Assembly: GCA_035630195.1 (NCBI GenBank)
Contig: DASQLD010000599.1
Span: 1 to 9,658, forward strand
DNA: 9,658 bases
From: DASQDN01 sp035630195
GTDB lineage: Bacteria; Acidobacteriota; Terriglobia; Bryobacterales; Bryobacteraceae
Reading direction: 5' to 3'
A program made the position numbers and the translations under genes. Positions 1 to 6,351 of this stretch are shown here, in pieces. A model generated the notes under the pieces. That model saw only the letters and a program-made list of their open reading frames with translations, was not told the origin of the DNA and did not search any database. Position 1 is the first letter of the stretch; the number at the start of each line of letters is the position of its first letter.

Positions 1-969
1 GTGGCGTCCGGATCGGGTCCGTACTTCTATTTGCCGAAGCTGGAGAGCCACCTGGAAGCCCGACTCTGGAATGACGTGTTCAAACATACGCAGGATGCTT
101 GCGGTGTTCCACAAGGCACGATCCGCGCAACTGTTCTGATCGAGACAATATTCGGCGCGTTCGAGATGAATGAGATTCTCTACGAACTGCGAGATCATTC
201 CGGGGGACTGAATTGCGGGCGATGGGATTACATTTTCAGCTTCATAAAGAAGTTCCGCGAAAAGCCGGCGTTCTTAATGCCCGACCGAGCCACGGTGACC
301 ATGGACAAGCATTTTCTCGATTCGTATGTGAAGCTGCTGATTGAGACATGTCATCGACGAGGGATCCATGCGATGGGGGGCATGTCGGCATTCATCCCGG
401 TCAAGAACGACCCGGAATTGAATGAGCGCGCCCTTGAGAAGGTACGGCAAGACAAATTGCGCGAGGTTAAGGCGGGACATGATGGGACATGGGTCGCTCA
501 CCCTGGCTTGGTCTCTGTTGCCAAAGCGGTATTCGATGAGTTCATGCCGGAGCCTAACCAGATTGCAAAGCAACGGCTGACGGTTGAAATTACCCAGAAG
601 GATCTGCTCAAAGTACCAGAAGGTCCATTTACAGAACAGGGTTTGCGACTGAATGTCGATGTCGGTATTCAGTATATTGCCGCGTGGCTCAACGGCAACG
701 GCGCGGTTCCAATTTATAACCTGATGGAGGATGCGGCAACAGCCGAGATTTCGAGATCTCAAGTCTGGCAGTGGCTGCGGCACAAAGCTAAGCTCGACGA
801 CGGGAGACAAATCAACCCGGAACTTGTCACCCAAGTTATTCAAGAGGAGACCGCCAAATTGAGTGGGCGTCCAAAGCTTCAGGAAGCTGCCGAATTGTTC
901 GCCAAGGGTGCTACCGGAGCACACTTTCCAGAATTTCTCACGCTGCAGGCTTATGAGGTTCTTGGCTAG
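1..969 (+). CDS. aceB: Malate synthase A, C-terminal part (5' end outside window)
   Basis: This enzyme condenses glyoxylate with acetyl-CoA and water to give malate and CoA, the second step of the glyoxylate shunt, in the cytoplasm. The frame is open from base 1 and ends at TAG 967-969. The 322 visible residues are about 60% of the roughly 530-residue family A enzyme, so the gene begins upstream and the GTG at base 1 is not its start. Window residues 6-25 (GPYFYLPKLESHLEARLWND) are a family signature. Glu48 and Asp76 match the Mg-binding Glu and Asp of the E. coli enzyme with the same 28-residue spacing. Asp244 in MEDAATAEI is the expected catalytic base. The tail is intact. No isocitrate lyase gene is visible; it could lie upstream. 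A strong hairpin follows 15 bases after the stop. The identification is firm. Confidence 0.97.
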   Translation: MASGSGPYFYLPKLESHLEARLWNDVFKHTQDACGVPQGTIRATVLIETIFGAFEMNEILYELRDHSGGLNCGRWDYIFSFIKKFREKPAFLMPDRATVTMDKHFLDSYVKLLIETCHRRGIHAMGGMSAFIPVKNDPELNERALEKVRQDKLREVKAGHDGTWVAHPGLVSVAKAVFDEFMPEPNQIAKQRLTVEITQKDLLKVPEGPFTEQGLRLNVDVGIQYIAAWLNGNGAVPIYNLMEDAATAEISRSQVWQWLRHKAKLDDGRQINPELVTQVIQEETAKLSGRPKLQEAAELFAKGATGAHFPEFLTLQAYEVLG

Positions 970-983
970 CAGCTATCCTGCAA

Positions 984-1022
984 AACTACGGCCCCGGACG
1001 ATTTCATCTCGGGGCCTTAGTT
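984..1022. terminator. Bidirectional intrinsic terminator between aceB and the lipoprotein gene
   Basis: The 7-bp perfect stem GGCCCCG (990-996) / CGGGGCC (1010-1016) has a 13-base loop. It is extended by AACTA (984-988) pairing with TAGTT (1018-1022) across one C/T mismatch. It lies between the convergent stops of aceB (969) and the lipoprotein gene (1047). On the minus strand the stem is followed by a short U-run (GTTTTG). On the plus strand the following bases are less U-rich, so termination of the lipoprotein transcript is better supported than that of aceB. Confidence 0.75.
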
Positions 1023-1046
1023 ATCAGGTTGAATTTTGTAAGTGCT

Positions 1047-1484
1047 TTAGTCTTTGATGTCAGCTACGAAGCGATTCCAACCGCTCTCCAGCTTCTCGCC
1101 GGCGCGATCCAGACTGTCCTTGAATTGCTCCCAGTTTTCATCTGTGGCGTTCTTCAGCTCATTCCATTTCGACCGGGTATCTCGTCGGGCCTCGTCCAAT
1201 TCCGCCATTTTCTCGTTATATTCCCGTTTCGCCTTGGCGTTCATCTTTCGGCCCTTCGCTTTTAGGCGCTCCTCCTCGATCTCACGATCGATCTTGTCAA
1301 GCCTAGCTTCCATCCGCTCTTGATATTCACGACGCTTCGCACTGGCCTCACGCGTCGCTTCAGCGGTGCGGGCACGCGTGGCTTCGGCTGTTTCGCCTGT
1401 CTCTTGACGAACTTCAGCGCGGTCGGAACGGGTGCAACCCACCAATCCCAGACCAAGAATAACTACCGCCGCATACTTTTTCAT
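1047..1484 (-). CDS. Small coiled-coil lipoprotein of unknown function
   Basis: The 145-residue product starts at ATG 1484, chosen because GGAGG (1495-1491) sits six bases upstream and because the resulting N-terminus is a textbook lipoprotein signal: MKKY, a hydrophobic stretch, then the lipobox LVGC with Cys17. The +2 residue is Thr, not Asp, which under the E. coli rule favours the outer membrane. The mature part, about residues 20-145, is almost entirely charged and helix-forming. It is rich in Glu, Arg, Lys and Ala, with short repeats such as ETAEATRARTAEATREA and a likely long coiled coil at about 40-125. It contains no cysteine beyond the lipid anchor and no catalytic motif. It follows argS on the same strand after a 64-bp gap. 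A cell-envelope spacer or stress lipoprotein is possible, but I do not recognise a named family. Confidence 0.85.
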   Translation of the reverse strand: MKKYAAVVILGLGLVGCTRSDRAEVRQETGETAEATRARTAEATREASAKRREYQERMEARLDKIDREIEEERLKAKGRKMNAKAKREYNEKMAELDEARRDTRSKWNELKNATDENWEQFKDSLDRAGEKLESGWNRFVADIKD

Positions 1485-1548
1485 TGAACTCCTCCACACG
1501 ATTGGATGCGCTCACCGCTAGTGTGTTTCGTAGCTAACGCGTGACTAA

Positions 1549-3504
1549 TTACATGTACGGAGGCGCCTCGATCCCAAGCACATCTAAAGTGCGATCGAGT
1601 TGAGTTCGAAAATACGAGGTCATCCACAAAAGGAATACTCGTTTCTCACGATCTTCTTCGGCTAATACCGGGTAGTCGTGATAGAACGCGTTGAAGGACT
1701 GGGCGAGTTGGAACGCATATCGCGCTACGTGGGACGGTTCTCCGGACGCGATGGCTCGCTCAATGGCAACACCCGATCGGGAGGCCGCGAGTAGCAACTG
1801 CCAGAAGTCTTCAGAGACCAATTGCCGTTGCAAAGCATCTTTGTCGAGAACGTTGCGGAAGTCGGGGATCGTCTCGCCACGCTGTTCAAGCTTTCTGAGG
1901 ATGTTTCGGGCTCGCACAGCTGCGTATTGAACGTACGGTCCAGTTTCTCCTTCGAAACTGAGAGCCTCACCGAAATCGAACGCTATCACCGAAGTGCGAG
2001 TGAACTTCAACATGAAGTAGCGCAATGCGCCGACTGCAAGTTGTGTGGCAACCTGGCGCCGTTCCGCAGGATCAGCGTCGGGGTGGCGCGAATCGACTTC
2101 GATTAGAGCTTTCTCAATCAATCTGTCCATGAGGTCATCGGCTTTGACGCCGAGGCCCTTGCGTCCGGAAACTTCAACATACGACTTGCGGCGATCCTCT
2201 TCCGACAAATCAATACCGAGCTCGACACAGGTACCCGGAGTAAGAGCGACCATCTCGTATGAGAAATGGATTGAGTTGCCCGCTTGCTCTGCGAATCCGA
2301 GAGCCTTCAGCCCCGCAACCACGACATCCTGCAGATAGGATTGCCGTGAATCGATTACGTTATAAACGCGATTGCCTTTTCCAAACGCGGGCGCCATTTC
2401 TTGATGTTCGCCCGGAATGTCCGTCGAGACAAAGAGCGGATGGCCGTTAGGGTAATCGATGAGTTTTCGATAGAAGAAATCCTTGCCGAGAAGTCCAAAC
2501 TTCCATAGCTGATAGGCGATGTCTTTACCGACATACGTGACGGTGCCATTCGAGCGCACGATGACTTTGGAATCGTCTTCCTCGCTAGCGGACTCTGAGA
2601 ACGCCGTCGCAGGCATTACCCAGCACCCCTTATTTTTTCCTTCGGTCTCGAAATAGATCGCCTTACGTTCCTTCAAAAGTTCAAAGGCTGTTGCCCAAAA
2701 CTTCAGATGGAGAATTTCACTTTCGCGAGGCAACACATCGTAGACGACACCCAAACGCAACATCGTGGCGAGGTGCGCCTGAACCACAGCGTCCGCGACG
2801 ATGTGTCCCAGCTCGGCCTGTGGCCCCTCTCCGGCCTCGATGGCGTGAAGTGTTTCCGAACGCCACTGCAAGGCTTCGGCATTAGTCTGATAATAAGCGC
2901 TCGTCCGCGCGTACAGATCCCAGCAGTAGTAATCGAACCGTCCTTGGCGAATTAGATCGCGAACATCGTCAGGCTGTTTTTTTTCGAGGTAATGAAAGCC
3001 GACCACGACGTCAGCCACCTGGACGCCTGTGTTGTCGATATAGTTCTGAACTTCAACTTGTCGACCGGCGGCGCGGAGCATCCGTACGAACGTATCTCCC
3101 AGAACTGCATTCCGCAGGTGCCCGATATGCGCGGCCTTGTTCGGATTGATGTTCGTATGCTCGACGATAATCTTCTCGTCCGCGGCGCCACGTTGCTCAT
3201 CCTGTCCGGTTAGAACTCCGAACGCATAAGCTCCGCGATCAAGCCGGATGTTGAGGTATCCGGCGCCCGCGACTTCCAGCGACTCGATGCCATCGATTCC
3301 CTTGAGATCTTCGGCTAATTCGGTGGCGATCTGTTTCGGAGCGCGCTTCAACTGCTTTGCGAGCTGGAAGGCGGCAGGCAACGCCAGTTCGCCGAAGGAG
3401 CTCTGCTTCGGCTGTTCGATCACGACAGAGACGTCAACTCCGTAGCGCGCCTGAATGTGTTTGGAAACGGTTTCGAGAATCTGCCGTTCGAGTATGTGGA
3501 ACAA
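1549..3504 (-). CDS. argS: Arginyl-tRNA synthetase
   Basis: This class I synthetase charges tRNA-Arg with arginine using ATP, in the cytoplasm. Numbered from a TTG start at 3504 (651 residues), it has an N-terminal tRNA D-loop-binding (Arg_tRNA_synt_N) domain at about 1-90. The catalytic core carries the HIGH signature as NPNKAAHIGH (HIGH at 126-129) and YIDNTGVQ at about 155. A DALR anticodon-binding domain occupies about 515-651, with TGPYVQYAAVRARN at its beginning and the usual ...YM end. The KMSKS position reads VSGRKGLGVKADDL (about 445), a substitution found in some bacterial ArgRS. The frame stays open to a GTG at 3588, with ATGs at 3570 and 3561. I prefer 3504 because family alignment begins at FHILERQ and the longer forms would overlap or abut the divergent methyltransferase start. 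No good ribosome-binding site supports any of them, so the start is uncertain. The function is certain. Confidence 0.95.
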   Translation of the reverse strand: MFHILERQILETVSKHIQARYGVDVSVVIEQPKQSSFGELALPAAFQLAKQLKRAPKQIATELAEDLKGIDGIESLEVAGAGYLNIRLDRGAYAFGVLTGQDEQRGAADEKIIVEHTNINPNKAAHIGHLRNAVLGDTFVRMLRAAGRQVEVQNYIDNTGVQVADVVVGFHYLEKKQPDDVRDLIRQGRFDYYCWDLYARTSAYYQTNAEALQWRSETLHAIEAGEGPQAELGHIVADAVVQAHLATMLRLGVVYDVLPRESEILHLKFWATAFELLKERKAIYFETEGKNKGCWVMPATAFSESASEEDDSKVIVRSNGTVTYVGKDIAYQLWKFGLLGKDFFYRKLIDYPNGHPLFVSTDIPGEHQEMAPAFGKGNRVYNVIDSRQSYLQDVVVAGLKALGFAEQAGNSIHFSYEMVALTPGTCVELGIDLSEEDRRKSYVEVSGRKGLGVKADDLMDRLIEKALIEVDSRHPDADPAERRQVATQLAVGALRYFMLKFTRTSVIAFDFGEALSFEGETGPYVQYAAVRARNILRKLEQRGETIPDFRNVLDKDALQRQLVSEDFWQLLLAASRSGVAIERAIASGEPSHVARYAFQLAQSFNAFYHDYPVLAEEDREKRVFLLWMTSYFRTQLDRTLDVLGIEAPPYM

Positions 3505-3510
3505 AACACG

Positions 3511-3518
3511 AGTATAAC
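3511..3518. promoter_or_regulatory. Candidate shared -10 region of divergent argS and methyltransferase genes
   Basis: The near-palindrome AGTATAAC contains TATAAC on the plus strand (3513-3518) and TATACT on the minus strand (3516-3511), each matching TATAAT at five of six positions. It is the only AT-rich element in the short gap between the two divergent genes. No convincing -35 hexamer is seen on either strand. The minus-strand element would place transcription start at about the TTG at 3504, which would make argS almost leaderless. Confidence 0.35.
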
Positions 3519-3568
3519 AATCGCTTCCGAATACAAGACGGATAGGCGGGCGTTCGATCATAGATAGC

Positions 3569-4351
3569 ATGTCCAACCCATTCGGCACAGCCGATATGGC
3601 GGCCGGCTATGCACGCAATCGCCCGGCGGTTCATCCGCTAGTGATCAAGCTTGCCGAAGCCTATTGGCAAAGATCGAGGCCTATTGCTTTCGCGCTCGAC
3701 GTGGGATGTGGGTCTGGTCTCTCGACGAGAGCATTGAGAGAGTCGGCGGATCGTGTGATTGGGATCGATCCGGCGGAGGCGATGGTAAAACTCGCGGCAA
3801 CCGTCGTGGCCGGTGCACATTTCGCGGTCGCTGCGGCTGAGGATCTGCCAGTTTCTGATGCGTCGATTGATCTCTTGACGGCGGCGGGATCGCTCAATTA
3901 TGTCGAGTTGGGTCGTTTCTTTGCTGAGGCGCAGAGGGTGCTCGCTCCGGAAGGAATGCTGCTGGTGTACGACTTCGGGCCGGGAAGACACTTTGTCGAT
4001 GGGCCGGAGCTCGATGAATGGTTTTCGCGTTTCGTGGGTCGATATCCATGGCCGCCGGAAGAAGCTCTAGCGGTCAATCCTGCGCTTCTGGCTGAGATCG
4101 CTACGGGGTTCTCCTTGGAGGCGGAGCAGTTTGAGGTTGCCATACCCCTGTCTCCGGTTTTTTATTGCGACTACATGATGACGGAGACCAATGTGGCTTG
4201 CGCTGTTCGCGCTGGCATCCCTTTCCAAGAAATTCGAGCCTGGTGCTTGGAAACGTTACTTCCCATGTGGGGCCACGGTACGCGCGACGTACTCTTTCGC
4301 GGCTATTTCGCCTGTATGAGACCGCTAGCGTCCAAGCACAATCGGCCTTGA
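3569..4351 (+). CDS. Class I SAM-dependent methyltransferase (Methyltransf_11 type), substrate unknown
   Basis: The product has 260 residues from ATG 3569. A cytoplasmic S-adenosylmethionine-dependent methyltransferase is indicated by motif I DVGCGSG (residues 44-50), the acidic ribose-binding Asp in GIDP (about 65-68), the motif II region AAEDLPVSDASIDL (about 89-102), and the post-motif strand RVLAPEGMLLVYDFGPG (123-139). The opening FGTADMAAGYARNRP is typical of this family, where it caps the SAM pocket. The C-terminal 120 residues, which would select the substrate, carry no motif I can name, so a small molecule is only the default guess. No clear ribosome-binding site precedes the ATG; an in-frame ATG at 3596 (MAAGYARN) is possible but would drop conserved residues. 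The gene diverges from argS and its last 27 bases overlap the end of the convergent DUF2071 gene. Confidence 0.88.
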   Translation: MSNPFGTADMAAGYARNRPAVHPLVIKLAEAYWQRSRPIAFALDVGCGSGLSTRALRESADRVIGIDPAEAMVKLAATVVAGAHFAVAAAEDLPVSDASIDLLTAAGSLNYVELGRFFAEAQRVLAPEGMLLVYDFGPGRHFVDGPELDEWFSRFVGRYPWPPEEALAVNPALLAEIATGFSLEAEQFEVAIPLSPVFYCDYMMTETNVACAVRAGIPFQEIRAWCLETLLPMWGHGTRDVLFRGYFACMRPLASKHNRP

Positions 4352-5050
4352 GACGAGCACATCGACGCTCTCGGCGAAATGCACTAGCGGCTCGCCTAAA
4401 GGACACGGTACTCCCGCGGCCTGTATGAGGGTCTCACTGATTCGGGGTGCGGTTGCGCGCTGGAGAGGCCATGGCGGATGCTCAACATCGGCCCTTAGCA
4501 TCATCCCGAAGCGTCGCGCGTAGAGTCGAAAGCGAGCGGTAAGGAAGATCTCGAGAACACTAGGCGTGAGAATCGGCTCGTCAATATCGATCACGATGTC
4601 GCTCTTTGCAGGACGACCATGATACCGCTTACTTCTGTAATGAACTGAGTGCAGTGTTCGGTGAACCGACATATCGGCCCAGAAGTACGGAAGGGCATAC
4701 GCCAGCCGCGCTCCCAGGACGGCTGCGAATCGAGCTGCATCGAGTGAGAAGAACCACACTCCACGACGACCCTGGCGATCGATCACATACGTACGAACAT
4801 TTGTCTCGGGAAAAGTAGAGAGTCGGGTTGCAGGGATACGCGGGTGCGTGAGGCCTGCGACGATAAAGGGAACCAGTCCGATCCAGGCCGTGTCGTCGTA
4901 GAGATCAAGTTCCAGATCGGAAGGTACAAGCGGTCGAAGTTCCGCCGGTGGACATCTCCAATGCAGAAAAGTCAGATCTCGCCACGTCTGTCGCATGACC
5001 GGCGACGGTACCGTCGCCGGAGAAGTAAGTGAGATGGGCTCGACTGGCAT
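4325..5050 (-). CDS. DUF2071/YqjF-like protein
   Basis: The 241-residue product matches the DUF2071 (YqjF) pattern along its length: MRQTWRDLTFLHW (19-31), LRPLVPSDLELDLYDDTAWIGLVPF (38-62), FPETNVRTYV (80-89), GVWFFSLDA (97-105) and LPYFWADM (120-127). The family is soluble, distantly acetoacetate-decarboxylase-like in fold, and has no established reaction. No signal peptide or membrane segment is seen. The start could be ATG 5050, which overlaps the divergent monooxygenase gene by 22 bases, or ATG 4996, which begins exactly at the conserved MRQTWRD. Neither has a ribosome-binding site, and the codons between them carry a 22-bp perfect palindrome. The stop TAG lies inside the octamer CGCTAGCG and the gene overlaps the methyltransferase 3' end by 27 bases. 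Family assignment is good; the role is unknown. Confidence 0.85.
   Translation of the reverse strand: MPVEPISLTSPATVPSPVMRQTWRDLTFLHWRCPPAELRPLVPSDLELDLYDDTAWIGLVPFIVAGLTHPRIPATRLSTFPETNVRTYVIDRQGRRGVWFFSLDAARFAAVLGARLAYALPYFWADMSVHRTLHSVHYRSKRYHGRPAKSDIVIDIDEPILTPSVLEIFLTARFRLYARRFGMMLRADVEHPPWPLQRATAPRISETLIQAAGVPCPLGEPLVHFAESVDVLVSRPIVLGR
4999..5020. repeat. 22-bp perfect palindrome at the divergent DUF2071 / monooxygenase starts
   Basis: Bases 4999-5020 form an uninterrupted palindrome (left arm CCGGCGACGGT, right arm its exact reverse complement), centred between 5009 and 5010 with core CGGTACCG. It lies 8 bases upstream of the GTG of the monooxygenase gene and inside, or just ahead of, the 5' end of the DUF2071 gene, depending on which start is used. 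It could be a dimeric-regulator operator, or in RNA a tight hairpin. A chance origin is possible but unlikely for a perfect 22-mer. Confidence 0.6.
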
Positions 5051-6351
5051 CTGGTCAGATTTTTGCGATAATCTTGAACTTGCGCCGGCTGTTGTCTCTA
5101 GTTTTCACCACAATTACGGCCACTCTGTCAGAAGCCGCGGCGCCGACCTTCCACAAAGACATTTTGCCAATCTTGCGGGATCATTGTCAGGGCTGTCATC
5201 GACCAGGACAGATCGGTCCCATGCCGTTGCTCAGTTATACACAAGTCCGGCCCTGGGCTGCTGCGATCCGTGAGGCCGTGAAACTCCGCAAGATGCCGCC
5301 CTGGTTCGCCGATCCCAAACACGGCGTCTTTGCCAATGACGCCCGATTGAGCGAAGACGCAATCGAGCGCATCGAAGCGTGGGTGAAGGCGGGAGTCCCA
5401 GCGGGTTCAAAGGCAGATACTCCCGCCAAGTTAGGGAGGGTCGAGAGCGATGCCACATTGCCCACAGCCGACCTGATCCTAACTGCTCCTGCGTCTTTCG
5501 TTGTGCCCGCTAACGCCGTGGTCGACTATCAGTACCTTGTGTTGCCTCTCGACCTTTCGGCGGACAAATGGGTTCGAAGTGTAGAAATCCAACCGAGCGA
5601 TCGACGGGTCGTCCATCATGCGGTTTTGTACATACGGGAAGCGGGATCGCAGTGGCTGAGGAATGTTCCACCTGGTCGATGGTATGCGCCGTCTGTGAAT
5701 GATCCGGACGCCGTGCGGAGAACACGAGATACGAAGGAGGATATTCTCGGTATCTATACCCCAGGGGCTCCCGCGGCTCGATTTCCGGAGAACACGGCGA
5801 AGAAACTTCCGGCCACAGCGGACTTGGTTTTGCAAGTCCATTACACGAGTACAAAGTCACGTACTGCCGACAAACCGCGAGTCGTTTTGTCGTTTGCCGA
5901 CCGAGATCCAGAAAAACGAATCATTACTCTGCAAATGGGTCGGGACGATTTACGCGTCCCTGCGGGCGAAGCGAACTATCGGGCATCCGTGTCCGGCACG
6001 CTCCCGGGAGATGCGCTATTGATCAGCATGTTTCCCCATATGCACCTTCGAGGCAGCGCATTCGAGTTTGACATTGTTGGGTCCAAGGGATACATCGAAA
6101 CGCTACTGAGAGTTAAACCTTATAACTTCAACTGGCAGCTCAACTATATTTTGGCGGAGCCACGGCCTTTAAAGAAAGGGACCGTACTGCGATGGACTGG
6201 ATACTTCGACAACTCGCGGAACAATCCCAATAACCCCGATCCGACGGCGGAGGTCACGTGGGGCGAGCAGAGTTGGGATGAGATGATGATCGGATTCTTC
6301 GATGTTGCCGTGGACCCTCACGTCAACAAGCAAGATTACTTCATCCGCTAG
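5029..6351 (+). CDS. Secreted cytochrome c - PHM-like copper monooxygenase fusion
   Basis: The 440-residue product begins at GTG 5029, where GGAGA lies six bases upstream. A TTG at 5074 would give a cleaner signal peptide (MNLRRLLSLVFTTITATLSE), so the start is open. After the export signal (to about residue 37) comes a planctomycete-type cytochrome c domain (about 41-130) with one heme motif CQGCH (53-57) and Met89 in RKMPPW as likely sixth ligand. Residues about 145-440 resemble the copper type II, ascorbate-dependent monooxygenase (PHM/DBM) fold. VVHHAV (His196, His197) and LQVHY (His271) match the CuH ligands; FPHMH (His337, His339) and DEMM (Met419 or 420) match the CuM ligands. The family inserts one oxygen atom from O2 into C-H bonds. 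I infer a periplasmic enzyme with the heme domain feeding electrons to copper; the substrate is unknown. It converges on the beta-propeller genes, sharing the stop tetranucleotide CTAG. Confidence 0.88.
   Translation: MRWARLASGQIFAIILNLRRLLSLVFTTITATLSEAAAPTFHKDILPILRDHCQGCHRPGQIGPMPLLSYTQVRPWAAAIREAVKLRKMPPWFADPKHGVFANDARLSEDAIERIEAWVKAGVPAGSKADTPAKLGRVESDATLPTADLILTAPASFVVPANAVVDYQYLVLPLDLSADKWVRSVEIQPSDRRVVHHAVLYIREAGSQWLRNVPPGRWYAPSVNDPDAVRRTRDTKEDILGIYTPGAPAARFPENTAKKLPATADLVLQVHYTSTKSRTADKPRVVLSFADRDPEKRIITLQMGRDDLRVPAGEANYRASVSGTLPGDALLISMFPHMHLRGSAFEFDIVGSKGYIETLLRVKPYNFNWQLNYILAEPRPLKKGTVLRWTGYFDNSRNNPNNPDPTAEVTWGEQSWDEMMIGFFDVAVDPHVNKQDYFIR
5044..5072 (+). promoter_or_regulatory. 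Candidate sigma70-type promoter within the monooxygenase 5' region
   Basis: CTGGCA (5044-5049), a 17-base spacer and GATAAT (5067-5072) match TTGACA/TATAAT at four and five of six positions. The -10 is nearly symmetric: the minus strand reads GATTAT (5073-5068) and could serve the DUF2071 gene. If used on the plus strand, transcription would begin at about 5079, downstream of the GTG at 5029, and favour the TTG at 5080 or another late start. It therefore conflicts with the ribosome-binding-site evidence for 5029. Confidence 0.3.

Noticed and set aside
274..924. 216-residue open frame antisense to the malate synthase gene
   Set aside because: It lies wholly opposite a gene with clear catalytic residues, has no recognisable motif and no ribosome-binding site, and is explained by the codon bias of the real gene.
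1029..1323. Plus-strand open frames opposite the lipoprotein, one of them rich in Leu and Phe and looking like a membrane protein
   Set aside because: They mirror the Glu/Lys/Arg-rich coiled coil read backwards. The minus-strand reading has a lipobox and a good ribosome-binding site.
2977..2984. Run of eight A (minus strand) in argS, and a run of seven at 6715-6721 in the PQQ gene, considered as programmed slippage sites
   Set aside because: Both read through as ordinary Lys codons (EKKQ, EKNF) with the frame intact on both sides, and there is no alternative frame of interest downstream.
5479..5860. Two overlapping minus-strand frames of about 120 residues inside the monooxygenase gene
   Set aside because: They are opposite a protein with conserved copper ligands and show no motif, signal or ribosome-binding site of their own.
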